Shown here: positions 8,997 through 18,238 of the stretch, one piece after another | Numbering within the stretch: the stretch's first letter is position 1 | Layout of the letters: each line of letters opens with the position of its first letter | NCBI GenBank assembly: GCA_017881185.1 | Contig: JADGRE010000018.1 | Coordinates: 1-46,991 of the forward strand | DNA length: 46,991 bases | Direction: 5' to 3' | Source: Pseudomonadota bacterium | Lineage (GTDB): Bacteria > Myxococcota_A > Polyangia > Polyangiales > JAFGIB01 | Made by a program: the position numbers and the translations under genes | The notes under the pieces: model-generated | Seen by the model: the letters and a program-made list of their open reading frames with translations, nothing else | What the model was told of the DNA's origin: nothing | Database searches by the model: none

Positions 8997-9388
8997 CGAC
9001 CGAAGACACGCGCGCGCGCTGCACAAGAAGCGATCTTCTTGTGTCAGCTGCAACCGTCATCGGCGCTCGGGACGCGTTGCCGGACACCAGGCCGCTCGCA
9101 GATCGGGGCCGGTCATGCATGCGCTCAGCGCTCACGTGCGCCGGTGTCATACCTCCTGCTCCGTGATCGGTGCTTGGCTGGATTCCAGCGCTGGATACAC
9201 CGTAGTCGAATGCGCTGAAAGCTCGAACGTTGAGCGACCAAAATGCATCGCGCCGCCGCCAACGGCTGCAAGTCTATTGACCCACAGAGGGAATTTCAGC
9301 AGCGTCGTATTTAATGGCGCATTCAGGAAGACGAGATGGGTTGGCTCGGCTGATTGTTGGATGCGCATCACGCAGTGGGTTTAGATAT
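8997..9388. other. Intergenic region: amidase terminator and AT-richer upstream region of the RTX/MopE lipoprotein
   Basis: About 390 bases without a gene. The left end holds a hairpin (described separately). The right half (9180-9388) is less GC-rich than its surroundings and probably carries the promoter of the next gene. A TTGACC at 9277 and a TATTTA at 9308 are seen but are 25 bases apart, too far for a standard pair. Confidence 0.5.
9020..9041 (+). terminator. Hairpin after the amidase gene
   Basis: A perfect 9-bp inverted repeat, CACAAGAAG-CGAT-CTTCTTGTG, starts 23 bases after the amidase stop. No T-tract follows, so it may act as a weak or factor-assisted terminator or as an mRNA 3' stabiliser. 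The arms are AT-richer than the neighbourhood, which makes chance less likely. Confidence 0.5.
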
Positions 9389-11329
9389 ATGAGCAGCAGT
9401 CGTGTTCGGGCGTTGCGGTTGCAGCTAGCCGGTGCGGCGTTGTGTGCCTTGGTAGGTGCATGCGCGGATCAAAGTGGGCGACCACTGAGCGCCAGCGAAA
9501 ACGACCTGATCGGTCGCGCCGGCGGCGGCGCTACCTGCATCAAGGTGTCGAGCATCGACTCCCTCCCGGACCTGATCGACGAAGACTGCGACGGCAAGGT
9601 GGACGAGGACGCCGACTACGACCGCGGCGATTGTCCTCCACTGTCGCACATCATCGAAGGCACCGCCGGCGACGACGTGCTCAAGGGCACCACGGGCCGC
9701 GACTGCATCCTCGGCTACGGCGGCAACGACACCATCTACGGTTACGCCGGCGACGACACCATCTTCGGCGGTCCGGGCAACGACCGCATCTACGCGGGCG
9801 GCGGCCACGACACGATTCGCGCCGGCGCGGGCAACGACTACGTCGACACGACCGGCTGCACCACGGGTTCGACCGTGTACGGTGAGGCGGGTCAAGACAC
9901 GCTCATCGGTGGCACGGGCTCGGACACGTTCTACGGCGGCGACGACAACGACATCCTCAACGGCGGAGGCGGCATCGACACCTTGAACGGTGGTGGTTGC
10001 CACGACTTGCTGATCGGTGGCGCCAGCATCGACACCGCCATCGGTGGCGCCGACGTGGACGCGTGCGACGCAGAGCTTACCTTCCAGTGCGAGAAGACGG
10101 GCGCTGCTTCGAAGGTCAGCTGCCAGTCGGACGCCAACTGCGCTGCCAAGGAGCGCTGCGCGGCATCGGTGCACTTCTGCGTAGCGCGCACCGCGGCGCT
10201 GTGCGGTGCGGTGACCTGCACACCCAAGGCGGCGACCGACACGACCTGTGACGGCATCGACGACGACTGCGACGGCAAGATCGACGACGACTACGCCTCG
10301 CAGTCGACGACCTGCGGTGTGGGCGCGTGCGCCGCCGCGGGTAGCACGCTGTGCGTGGCCGGCAAGGTGGTCGACAGCTGCATGGCGCGCACGCCGCGCT
10401 CCAGCACCGACGCGACCTGCGACGGCGTGGACGACAACTGCAATGGCCAGGTCGACGAGGGCTTCGCCTCGGCGGCGACCAGCTGCGGCGTTGGCGCTTG
10501 CCACAGCACCGGCAACACGAGCTGCCTGGCTGGCGCGGTCGTCGACAGCTGCAAGGCCGGCGCGCCTGCGGCGAACGACAGCAGCTGCGACGGCGTCGAC
10601 AACGACTGCAACGGTCAGGTGGACGAAGGCTTCGTGTCGACGCCCACCAACTGCGGCATGAGCATGTGCCAGAGCACCGGCAGCACCAGCTGCATGAGCG
10701 GCGTGCTGGTCGACAGCTGCCATGCGCTGCCTCCTGCCGCGAATACCGACACCACCTGCGACGGCATCGATGACAACTGCAATGGCAACATCGACGAGGG
10801 CTACGTCTCGGTGGCCACCAGCTGCGGCTCGGGCGCTTGCGGCAGTGTCGGCCGCACCTCGTGCGCCGGCGGTGCGGTGCACGACACCTGCACCGTGACT
10901 TGCGAAGGCAACTGCAGCGATGGTCTCGACGACGATGCCGACGGCAAGATCGACTGCGCGGACAGCGACTGCAGCAGCGATCCCGCTTGCGCGCCGCAGG
11001 GTGCGAGCATCGGCAGCAGCTGCGACACCGCGGCCGACTGCGCGGGCTTGGGTCCGAACGCGGCCTGCGAGCGCTCGTTGCCGGGCGGCTACTGCTACGT
11101 GCCCTGCGACGCCAACAACAACAACGCGTGCCCGTCGGGCGCGGTCTGCTGGCTAGGCGCAGCCTGCATGTTGGCCTGCAACGCTCAGGGTCAGTGCGAC
11201 AAGGCGGGCTTTGTGTGCGGCGGCTTCGAGTCGCAGGGCCTGCCGCCCGATCCGTTCTGCCACGCGGACTGCACGCAGAGCTGTGCCGCCGGCACCACCT
11301 GCGACCCGGTCTCGAACATCTGCCAGTGA
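9389..11329 (+). CDS. RTX and MopE-repeat calcium-binding lipoprotein
   Basis: A 646-residue lipoprotein. ATG 9389 starts a classic signal with lipobox ALVGAC; the longer in-frame start at 9314 would bury that signal. Region 1 (about 50-75) is one MopE-like DEDCDGKVDED unit. Region 2 (about 91-224) is a run of GGxGxD nonapeptides typical of RTX beta-rolls, which fold on binding calcium. Region 3 (about 284-507) has four near-identical 56-57-residue units, each with an Asp-rich DGxDxDCxGxxDEG loop and a fixed set of cysteines. The C-terminus is Cys-rich and resembles other myxobacterial surface proteins. It probably serves as an extracellular calcium-stabilised scaffold or adhesin; it has no enzymatic motif. 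Confidence 0.85.
   Translation: MSSSRVRALRLQLAGAALCALVGACADQSGRPLSASENDLIGRAGGGATCIKVSSIDSLPDLIDEDCDGKVDEDADYDRGDCPPLSHIIEGTAGDDVLKGTTGRDCILGYGGNDTIYGYAGDDTIFGGPGNDRIYAGGGHDTIRAGAGNDYVDTTGCTTGSTVYGEAGQDTLIGGTGSDTFYGGDDNDILNGGGGIDTLNGGGCHDLLIGGASIDTAIGGADVDACDAELTFQCEKTGAASKVSCQSDANCAAKERCAASVHFCVARTAALCGAVTCTPKAATDTTCDGIDDDCDGKIDDDYASQSTTCGVGACAAAGSTLCVAGKVVDSCMARTPRSSTDATCDGVDDNCNGQVDEGFASAATSCGVGACHSTGNTSCLAGAVVDSCKAGAPAANDSSCDGVDNDCNGQVDEGFVSTPTNCGMSMCQSTGSTSCMSGVLVDSCHALPPAANTDTTCDGIDDNCNGNIDEGYVSVATSCGSGACGSVGRTSCAGGAVHDTCTVTCEGNCSDGLDDDADGKIDCADSDCSSDPACAPQGASIGSSCDTAADCAGLGPNAACERSLPGGYCYVPCDANNNNACPSGAVCWLGAACMLACNAQGQCDKAGFVCGGFESQGLPPDPFCHADCTQSCAAGTTCDPVSNICQ
9659..10060 (+). repeat. 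RTX-type (GGxGxDxUx) coding repeat
   Basis: Tandem nonapeptide-coding units such as GYGGNDTIY, GYAGDDTIF, GGPGNDRIY and GGTGSDTFY. Some units are interrupted by a cysteine-containing insert (TTGCTTGSTVYG), unusual for RTX rolls, which normally lack cysteine. Confidence 0.85.
10238..10908 (+). repeat. Four MopE-like coding repeats of about 168-171 bp
   Basis: Each unit reads roughly (D/S)xxCDGxDxxCxGxxDEG, then C-G-x-x-x-C, S-C or L-C, and VDSC, with a 5-8 residue Ala/Thr-rich spacer. The Asp pattern resembles thrombospondin type 3 or EF-hand-like calcium loops. Near-identity between units suggests recent duplication or ongoing homogenisation. Confidence 0.85.
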
Positions 11330-11365
11330 GCTGAACGCGCGCGTGACGCACGCGCCTTCCCCCAG

Positions 11366-11390
11366 ACCCCGCGTTAAGGCTGCGCGGGGT
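11366..11390. terminator. Hairpin between convergent genes
   Basis: A perfect 8-bp inverted repeat, ACCCCGCG with a 9-base loop and CGCGGGGT, lies in the tail-to-tail junction. It overlaps the last codons and stop of the minus-strand MFS gene. It could serve both genes as a bidirectional terminator; T-tracts are poor. Confidence 0.4.
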
Positions 11391-12639
11391 TCGGCATTTG
11401 TGCGCGGGCGTGTTCGCTCGCGTGCACACGCCTCTCCACGATGCCGAGCAACACCGGAAGAGCGAGGCCAAGGGCAATCGAGATGGTTGCGACGGTGGCC
11501 ATGCCCTGCAGGCGGTGATCGGGTAGCTCGCGCAGGCACAGTGCCGAGCTGATGGCGCCAGTCGCCGAAGCGACGTGTTGCACTGCCGATTGCAGAGACA
11601 TGAAGCGCGCGCGTTCGTGTGACGCTGGAACGCGCGAGGTCAGTGCGTTCAACGCCACGTTGCGAAACGCCATGGAAGTCATGAACACGACGAAGAACCC
11701 CATCACCGGGAACCAAGGCGCCTGCATCACGAACACCACGAAGAGCAGAGCGACGAAGAGCACGGTGCCGAGACCCCCCATGAAGCTCGAGCCGAGGCGG
11801 TCGACGAAGCGGCCGACGACTTGCATCGCGATGAAGCTGACCGATCCGCCGACCAAGTAGAGCAGCCCGAGGCGACTACGCGGGTAACCCAGGTTGTGCT
11901 GGATGTAGGTCGAGAGATTCGGGATGACCGAGAAGCTCGCCATCATCACGGTGAAGGTGGCGCCGAGCGACAGCAGCACGGTGGGTTCGCGCAGGAAGGT
12001 TGCCACGCTGGTGTGGGTTTGGCCGCGGCCCCGCGACAGGTGCAGGCGCAGCGGTGGCATGAAGAAGATCGCGCTGGTGGCTACTACGACACCGAGCGCA
12101 GCGACGCCGAAGAAGGGCAAGCGCCAGCCACCCCAGCGCGCCAGCTCGAGGCCCGCGGGTACGCCGAGCACCGAGGCCACGGAGAACGCTGCCATCACCA
12201 GACCGAGCGCACGGCCACGACGCAGCGGAGGGATGACGTCGGCGACCACCGAAAGCGCGAGCGAAGTCGCTGGTCCGCCGAAAGCGCCCGCGAGCACGCG
12301 CGCTAGCATCAAGGTGGGCAGCCCGGTCGCCAAGCCGCCGCACGCAGTGCCCACGACCAGCCCGAACATGGTCACGGCGAGCGCGCTGCGGCGATCGAAG
12401 CGATCGAGAAACTGCGAGCTGACCAGCCCAGAGAGCGCGGCGGCGGCGGTGTAGCTACCGCCGATGAGCCCGAGCTTCGAGACTGGGATCGCCAGCGCTT
12501 TCGCGAAATCCGGGCCGAGTGGCATCACGATCATGAAATCGAGGATGTTGACGAACTGCACCGCGCTCACGAGGAAGAGCATGCGGCCCTCGGAGATGCC
12601 CAGCTCGAGCTCGGCACTGGTCTTCTGGTCGTCTGACAT
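11374..12639 (-). CDS. MFS transporter (drug:H+ antiporter-like), last gene of the efflux operon
   Basis: A 421-residue membrane protein with about 12 hydrophobic segments. The cytoplasmic loop 2-3 motif appears as SQFLDRFDRRSALAVTM (variant of the G-x-L-a-D-r-x-G-R-r motif), and segment 5 has LGVPAGLELARWGGWRLPF, like the antiporter motif C of 12- and 14-helix drug exporters. It would export small molecules by proton exchange. Start ATG 12639 gives a short hydrophilic N-terminus; the longer frame to 12807 is an overlap with the RND gene. Only 10 bases separate it from the RND stop, so it is the fourth gene of the operon. Substrate unknown. Confidence 0.88.
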   Translation of the reverse strand: MSDDQKTSAELELGISEGRMLFLVSAVQFVNILDFMIVMPLGPDFAKALAIPVSKLGLIGGSYTAAAALSGLVSSQFLDRFDRRSALAVTMFGLVVGTACGGLATGLPTLMLARVLAGAFGGPATSLALSVVADVIPPLRRGRALGLVMAAFSVASVLGVPAGLELARWGGWRLPFFGVAALGVVVATSAIFFMPPLRLHLSRGRGQTHTSVATFLREPTVLLSLGATFTVMMASFSVIPNLSTYIQHNLGYPRSRLGLLYLVGGSVSFIAMQVVGRFVDRLGSSFMGGLGTVLFVALLFVVFVMQAPWFPVMGFFVVFMTSMAFRNVALNALTSRVPASHERARFMSLQSAVQHVASATGAISSALCLRELPDHRLQGMATVATISIALGLALPVLLGIVERRVHASEHARAQMPNPAQP

Positions 12640-12649
12640 GCGCAAGACT

Positions 12650-15600
12650 TCAGCGCGGCGGGTGGTAGCCGATGGCACGCGCCGGCAGGCTCGCGGCCAG
12701 CGCCGGCACGACGAACAAGGAGATGAGCGTGGAGATGGTGAGCCCGCCGATGGTCGCAATCGCCAGCGGACGTTGTAGCTCCGCCCCGGCGCCCAGGCCA
12801 AGCGCAAGTGGCAAGAGTCCCGCGAGGGTCGCCGCGGTGGTCATCACGATCGGCCTGATGCGGCGCTCTCCGGCGAGCGCGATGGCCTCGGCGAAGCTCG
12901 GCGCCGTCTTGCTCTCCTCGAGCGCGCGCTCCAGCAGCAAGATGCCGTTCTTCACCACCAGGCCCGCGAGCAGAATGCAGCCCATCAGCGACGACGCGTT
13001 GAGCGGTGTGCCGGTGACCAAGAGCGTGGCAATGGCGCCCAGCATCGACAGCGGCGCGCCGATGACGACCACCAGCGCGAGCCCGAGCGAGCGCAGCTGC
13101 ATCAGCAGAATGGCCAAGACCAGCATGCAACCCAGGCCGAGCACCATGGCCAGTGCGCGCTGCGTCTCGAGCGCGTTCTCGTATTGGCCACCCACCTCCA
13201 TGCGATAGCCCGTGGGTAGTGCGAAGCCGGAGAGCCGTTGCTTCACGCGGCCCACGACGGCGCCCAGATCGGCGTCCGGTGCCACGGCGGCCTCGAGGAT
13301 GACCACTGGGCTCAGGTTCTCGTGACGAATCACCGAGGGTCCCACCGCGCGCGACAGGTTCACGAGCGTGGACAGCGGCACGCTGCTCTCGCCCACGGCG
13401 ATGGGCATCGAGCCGATCGCGCTGGCGTCGAAGCGCACGGCGTCTGGCATGCGCACGCGCACGCCCAGGCTCCAGTTGTCGACCCGCACGTGCGTCGCGA
13501 CGCGGCCTGCCAGTGCAACGCCGAGATCGCCGGCGATTTCTTCGGCGCTTGCACCCAGCCGCGCACAAGCCACCGGATCGATGTCAGCGCGCAACGTCGG
13601 CACGTCACCGTCTACGCCGTCCCAGAAGTCCTCGAGCTCCGGTAGATCTTGAATGCGTGCGGCGGCGGCCTTCGCCAGCTCGTCGAGGCGTTTGGGATCT
13701 TGTCCGAAGATCTTCACCTCGAGCGGGCGCGGCGCACCGGAGAGATCGTCGAGCACGTCTTGCAGCACCTGGATGAGCTCGACCCGTGCTTCAGGGACTT
13801 CCTTGTCGGCCTGCTCGCGGATCTCGTCCATGATCTCGAAGATCGGCCGGCGTTGGGCGCGCGGCGCCAGGCGCACCAGGAAGTCGCCGCGGTTTTGCTG
13901 GGTGGCCGTGGCCGGTCCCATCTCGGTGCCGGTGCGGCGCGTGAAGCCAGTGACCCCGGGCGTTTTGGCGAGCACCTTGTCGATGCCCGCTGCGATGCGA
14001 TCGGTTTCCTCGAGCGAGGTGCCGGGTGGCAGGAAGAAGTCGAGCACGAAGGCACCTTCGTCCATGCTCGGCAGAAAGCCCACCGAGACGCGCGTCGCGG
14101 CCAGCGCACCGAGGCCGACGAGCAGGAGCATGAAGGCAACGCTGATGGCGCGGTGCCGCATCACGCCGCGCACCAGCCTGCCGTAGCCCCGAGACAGCGC
14201 GCTCTGCTTCTGCTGGGTCTGCGCGCGGGGGCGCAAGAGGTGCAGCGCCGACAACGGCACGATGCTGATCGACACCAAGAGCGACAAGAGCACCGCCGCA
14301 CACAAGGTGATCGCGAGCGCGCCGAAGAAGCTGCCGACCACGCCGGAGATGAGCGGCAACGGCGCGAACACGACCACGGTGGTGAGGGTGGTGCCGATGA
14401 CGGGTGCCAGTAGCTCCTGCGTGCCGCGCTCGGCGGCGCTGCCCACGTCGTGGCCATGTTCCAGCTGCTGCACGATGGCCTCGACGATCACGATCGCGTC
14501 GTCGACCACCAGACCAATCGCCACGGCGAGGCCGCCCAGCGACATCAAGTTCAGCGTCTGTCCGCACAGGCGCATCACGCCGAAGGTGCAAAGCAGGGTG
14601 ACCGGCACGGCCAGTGCCGCGGCCGCGCCGGCGCGCAGGTCACGTAGAAACAGCGCCAGCACCACCAGCGACAGCGCGACGCCGAGCAAGATCGCATCGC
14701 GCACGCCGAGCAGCGCCTCGTCGATGAGCTTCGACTGGTCGTACACGGGTTGCACGCGAATGCCGGGCGGTAGCGTGTGGCTCGAGCGCAGCTGCGCGAG
14801 CACGCGCTCCACGCCCTGCGCGACCACCGGCGTGCTCGCGGAAGGTGTGCGCGAGAGCATGATCACCACGGCGTCGCCGCTCGGGGCGTCGACCTCGAGC
14901 GTGCGGTCTTCGGCGCCGACGAACACGTTCGCTACGCTGCCCAGCAGCACCGGGCCGTTGGGGCCCATTGCGATCGGCAACGCGGCGATGGCTTCGGGCG
15001 TAGTGCGTTCGGAGGCCGCGAGCACCGTGAGCACCTGATGCTCTTCGCGTGCGCGGCCGACGGCGGTGACGAAGTCGCTCTGCGCCAGGCGGTCCGCGAG
15101 CGCCGCCGGCGATACGTGGGCTGCAGCGAGTGCTTCAGGTTGCAGCACGACCTCCAGCTCGCGCACGTCGCCGCCTTGCACTTCCACCTTGCCCACGCCC
15201 GGCACGCGCGTGAGCGCCGGCCGCACGACACGCGCCGCGATCTCGCGCAGCAAACGCGGGTCGTCGCTGCCATCGACGTTGAGCGTGAGAATGGGCAGCG
15301 CTGTGGGCGCGACGCGCTCCACGATCACCGTGGCATTGGCGGGCAGCTCCGAGCGCAGCTCGGCGACCTTGCTCTGCACCAGCTGCAGTGCGCGCCAGCT
15401 GTCGAAACCCGGCTCGAGCGAGATGCCGAGCTCGGCGGCACCGCGGATCGTGCGCGAGCGTACGCGGCGCAGGTACGGCAAGGTGGCGATGGCTTCTTCC
15501 AGCGGGCGCGTCGCGAGCGTCTCGACCACCTCCGGAGGCAAGTCACCGATGCGCACCACCACCACGACGCGCGGGAACTCCACCTCCGGGTGGATGCCGC

Positions 15601-15700
15601 TCGGCAAGCCGAGCAGCGACACCACGCCGAATGCGATCGCACCCAGCGTCAGCAGCCACACCAGGCTGGCGCGCTGCCGTAACGCTCCGACCAAGCTCAT
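12650..15700 (-). CDS. RND efflux pump, inner-membrane subunit
   Basis: A 1016-residue RND permease of typical length. It has the N-terminal helix, a large periplasmic loop with porter-domain motifs, and in TM4 the segment GLVVDDAIVIVEAIVQQ. The paired aspartates match the proton relay of hydrophobe/amphiphile exporters of the AcrB type rather than the single-Asp relay of CusA/CzcA metal pumps. Residues near 'TALPILTLNVDG' and 'GVGKVEVQGG' are also typical. It works as a trimer with the adaptor and TolC-type protein encoded just upstream; its start overlaps the adaptor stop by 4 bases (ATGA). Confidence 0.92.
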   Translation of the reverse strand: MSLVGALRQRASLVWLLTLGAIAFGVVSLLGLPSGIHPEVEFPRVVVVVRIGDLPPEVVETLATRPLEEAIATLPYLRRVRSRTIRGAAELGISLEPGFDSWRALQLVQSKVAELRSELPANATVIVERVAPTALPILTLNVDGSDDPRLLREIAARVVRPALTRVPGVGKVEVQGGDVRELEVVLQPEALAAAHVSPAALADRLAQSDFVTAVGRAREEHQVLTVLAASERTTPEAIAALPIAMGPNGPVLLGSVANVFVGAEDRTLEVDAPSGDAVVIMLSRTPSASTPVVAQGVERVLAQLRSSHTLPPGIRVQPVYDQSKLIDEALLGVRDAILLGVALSLVVLALFLRDLRAGAAAALAVPVTLLCTFGVMRLCGQTLNLMSLGGLAVAIGLVVDDAIVIVEAIVQQLEHGHDVGSAAERGTQELLAPVIGTTLTTVVVFAPLPLISGVVGSFFGALAITLCAAVLLSLLVSISIVPLSALHLLRPRAQTQQKQSALSRGYGRLVRGVMRHRAISVAFMLLLVGLGALAATRVSVGFLPSMDEGAFVLDFFLPPGTSLEETDRIAAGIDKVLAKTPGVTGFTRRTGTEMGPATATQQNRGDFLVRLAPRAQRRPIFEIMDEIREQADKEVPEARVELIQVLQDVLDDLSGAPRPLEVKIFGQDPKRLDELAKAAAARIQDLPELEDFWDGVDGDVPTLRADIDPVACARLGASAEEIAGDLGVALAGRVATHVRVDNWSLGVRVRMPDAVRFDASAIGSMPIAVGESSVPLSTLVNLSRAVGPSVIRHENLSPVVILEAAVAPDADLGAVVGRVKQRLSGFALPTGYRMEVGGQYENALETQRALAMVLGLGCMLVLAILLMQLRSLGLALVVVIGAPLSMLGAIATLLVTGTPLNASSLMGCILLAGLVVKNGILLLERALEESKTAPSFAEAIALAGERRIRPIVMTTAATLAGLLPLALGLGAGAELQRPLAIATIGGLTISTLISLFVVPALAASLPARAIGYHPPR

Positions 15701-16878
15701 CGCGGCGCCCCGCTGCCTTGCGACGGACTGTTGGCAGGCGCACTTTGTCGCACGCGCAACGGCGCGCCGTCCTGCAAGCCGAGCGCGTGGTCCACCACGA
15801 CGAGCTCGCCCACGCTCAGCCCTTGTCGCAGCTCGCAGACTTCACCTTGTCGCACACCGATCTGCACGCCGCGCACCTGCGCGCTGCTCTCACCGGCTTT
15901 GCCCTGCGCGCACACCACGACCTCGTCCACGCCCAGGGTCGAGCGCCGCAGCGCGTGGCTGGGCACGAGCGTCACGCCATGACGCTGCGCCATCTGGATG
16001 TCGGCGTGCCCGGCGAGCCCGATCTTGAGCGGCACGGGGCTCGTGTCAATGGCAATGCGCACCGTGCCCAGCGCGGTCTCCGAGCTCACCGACGGTGCGA
16101 TCACTGCAACGTGTCCGTGCAGGGCTTGATCGGGCAAGGCATCGAGATGCACGTCGACCGGTGCGCCGACTTGCAAGCGCACGAGCGCAGCGGCCGGTGC
16201 GTCGGCACGCAGCTCGAGCACGGCCGGGTCGGCGACGAGCGCGAGCGGCGTCTGCGAGCTGCCGTCGACCACATCGCCCGGCGCGCGATGCAGGCGCACC
16301 ACCACACCGTTGATGGGCGTGGTCACTTGCGCGCGTGCCAGCTGCGCCGACGCCAAGCCCTGGTGCGCACGCTTGGCTTTGACTTCGGCCTCTGCGGCAG
16401 CGGCTGCAGAGTGCGCCTGCTCGACTTCGCGTTTGGCGGCGATGCCCTGCGCGAACAGTCTCTCGGCGCGGGCGAGCGCACCGCGCGCGGTTTCATAGGC
16501 GGCTTCGGCCGAGGCGCTGCCGGCTTCGGCTTCGGTGCTGGCTGCGCCGAGCGCGGGATCGTCCACCACGGCGAGCACCTGGCCCTTGCTCACGCGGTCG
16601 CCCTCGTGGATGCGCACCTCGCGCAGACGCCCCGCGACCAGCGACGACACCAGCACCTCGCGCTCCGGCGGCGGGCGCACCACGCCGCGCAGCTCCACGT
16701 GCTCGGCGATGTCGCCGGTGTGCGCCGCCTCGCAGAGCACGTCGATGGGCCCGAGCGCGGGCTCGCTCTCGGCATCGTGCTGCCCGCGGCAACCACCGCC
16801 GCTGACGGCGGCGAAGATCGCGCAGGCTGTAGCGACGGTTCGCAGTCTCCCGTGGCTCGTGTCGGCTCCCGCGCTCAT
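15697..16878 (-). CDS. RND periplasmic adaptor (membrane fusion protein)
   Basis: A 393-residue lipoprotein (signal ending in SGGGC) with the HlyD/AcrA plan. A lipoyl half-motif is seen around VSSLVAGRLREVRIHEGDRVSKGQVLAVVDD. An Ala/Glu-rich coiled-coil hairpin follows (about 110-175), then the second lipoyl half 'TTPINGVVVRLHRAPGDVV', a beta-barrel and a membrane-proximal domain. It bridges the inner-membrane pump to the outer-membrane channel. It overlaps both neighbours by ATGA, so translation of the tripartite system is coupled. It lacks an N-terminal metal-binding extension, again favouring an organic-compound exporter. Confidence 0.9.
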   Translation of the reverse strand: MSAGADTSHGRLRTVATACAIFAAVSGGGCRGQHDAESEPALGPIDVLCEAAHTGDIAEHVELRGVVRPPPEREVLVSSLVAGRLREVRIHEGDRVSKGQVLAVVDDPALGAASTEAEAGSASAEAAYETARGALARAERLFAQGIAAKREVEQAHSAAAAAEAEVKAKRAHQGLASAQLARAQVTTPINGVVVRLHRAPGDVVDGSSQTPLALVADPAVLELRADAPAAALVRLQVGAPVDVHLDALPDQALHGHVAVIAPSVSSETALGTVRIAIDTSPVPLKIGLAGHADIQMAQRHGVTLVPSHALRRSTLGVDEVVVCAQGKAGESSAQVRGVQIGVRQGEVCELRQGLSVGELVVVDHALGLQDGAPLRVRQSAPANSPSQGSGAPR

Positions 16879-18146
16879 GGCATGCCTCCGGTGCTCCAGT
16901 CGAGCTCACTCTGTGCCAGCGCGACTTCCGCCTGCGCGTCGAGCATGCCGCGTTCCGCCTCGGTGAGCGCGCGGTCGGCCGCGATGACCGAGACCAAACC
17001 CAGCTGGCCTTCCTTGTACGCAGCCCGCGACAGCCGCACCGACTCGCGCTGCGCGGGCAATACGTCGTCGCGCAGCGCACGCAGGCGCTCGCTGGCGCCC
17101 TGCACGCGGCGGTACGCAGCCACGATGCGCGCGCCGAGCTCACGCGTCATCGCGTCTTGCTCTGCGCGCGCGGCACGTTGCAGCGTGCGTGCGGTGGTGA
17201 TGGCCTCGCCCGTCCGGCCGAGCAAGGGCACCTCGATGCCGACGCCCGTGCGCAGGTCGGAGCCGGGCAGGGTCGGGTCGTCGATGCTGGCTTCGACCAG
17301 CACCGCAAGCTTGGGCCAGCGCGCCAGCTTCGCCTGATCGACGTGCGCGGCGCCCACGCCGACGCGGGCCTCTGCAGCGCGCACGTCCGGGTGCCGGCCC
17401 GCGTGCGCCAGCAGTGCCGGCAAAGGCTGCAGGTCTCTGGGCAGTGGTAATCCACCCGCCGCCGTCAGCGGCAGCGCCGGTGACCAACCGAGCACACCGC
17501 ACAGCGCCGCGGCGCTGGCGAACACCGCGCTGGCAGCTGCGTTGGCCTCGGCCTTGGCGCGGCGGCTTTCCGCTTCTGCTGCGACCACTTCGGCACGCGG
17601 CGCTTCGCCGGCATCGAAGCGCGACTGCGTCACCTGCGCCAGCTCCTGCTCGCGGTCGGCCGCTTGTGCTGCCAAGACCACGACATCCTGGGCCCGCGCC
17701 AGCTCGAACCAGGTTTGTTCGGCTTGGCGGCGCAGCGAGAGCTCCATGCCCGCTTCTTCGGCACGCGCGACCGACAGCTCGGCGCGCGCAGCACCCTGGT
17801 TGGCCGAGATGGTGCCGAACACGGGCAGCGGCACGCTGACCGCGGGCGTGAAGCGAGCCGTGCGTAAGCTGGTCGACAGATCGACCGTGGTCGCGGGCCA
17901 CGCTCCTGCGGCGTCGACGGCGCTGCGGGCGGCCGAGGTCTGCAGACGCGCGACCTCGCGCAGTGGTGCCTTGGGCACCGCATCCAGGGCTTGTGCCAGC
18001 GTCACCGTCCGGTTCGGGCTCGGGCTCGGCCCCGCATCGGCGCGTGCGGCGCGCGCGGCCAACGGCCACGCCAGGCACAGCGCGAGCAGTGCCGGCGCCC
18101 GACGCCAGGGGTGCAAGAGGTCCGAACAAGCAAGCATGCGGGCCAA
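16875..18146 (-). CDS. TolC-family outer-membrane efflux protein, first gene of the operon
   Basis: A 423-residue exported protein with a signal peptide (LLALCLAWPLAARAARA) and two Ala/Glu/Arg-rich helical halves characteristic of TolC/OprM proteins. The first half centres on VARLQTSAARSAVDAAGAWPATTVDLS and the second on HPDVRAAEARVGVGAAHVDQAKLARWPKLAV. The N-terminal half keeps the typical 'fGtisanqgaaraelsvaraeeagmelslrrqaeqtWfelara' arrangement. It provides the outer-membrane duct for the RND pump. It is divergent from the two-component genes with 92 bases between. ATG 18146 or 18137 are both possible starts. Confidence 0.9.
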   Translation of the reverse strand: MARMLACSDLLHPWRRAPALLALCLAWPLAARAARADAGPSPSPNRTVTLAQALDAVPKAPLREVARLQTSAARSAVDAAGAWPATTVDLSTSLRTARFTPAVSVPLPVFGTISANQGAARAELSVARAEEAGMELSLRRQAEQTWFELARAQDVVVLAAQAADREQELAQVTQSRFDAGEAPRAEVVAAEAESRRAKAEANAAASAVFASAAALCGVLGWSPALPLTAAGGLPLPRDLQPLPALLAHAGRHPDVRAAEARVGVGAAHVDQAKLARWPKLAVLVEASIDDPTLPGSDLRTGVGIEVPLLGRTGEAITTARTLQRAARAEQDAMTRELGARIVAAYRRVQGASERLRALRDDVLPAQRESVRLSRAAYKEGQLGLVSVIAADRALTEAERGMLDAQAEVALAQSELDWSTGGMP

Positions 18147-18160
18147 TCCTACAACGAAGC

Positions 18161-18170
18161 ACCGGCCGGT
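18161..18170. promoter_or_regulatory. Short palindrome in the divergent efflux / two-component intergenic region
   Basis: ACCGGCCGGT is a perfect 10-bp palindrome 15 bases upstream of the TolC gene start. It is placed where an operator could control the efflux operon, but it is short and GC-rich, so chance cannot be excluded. Confidence 0.2.
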
Positions 18171-18238
18171 CCAGGATAACGCGGGCCTGCCGCTAGGTGC
18201 TGGTTTCCAAAGCGAAATCCCGCTAGACCAAGCTTGCC

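Noticed and set aside
9425-10882. Long minus-strand frame over the RTX/MopE gene
   Set aside because: Mirror of a repetitive Asp/Gly-rich gene; the product is low-complexity Ala/Val/Arg with no motif.
12640-12807. N-terminal extension of the MFS gene into the RND gene
   Set aside because: The extra 56 residues are Arg/Ser/Pro-rich and lie entirely within the 3' end of the RND gene; ATG 12639 is the natural start.
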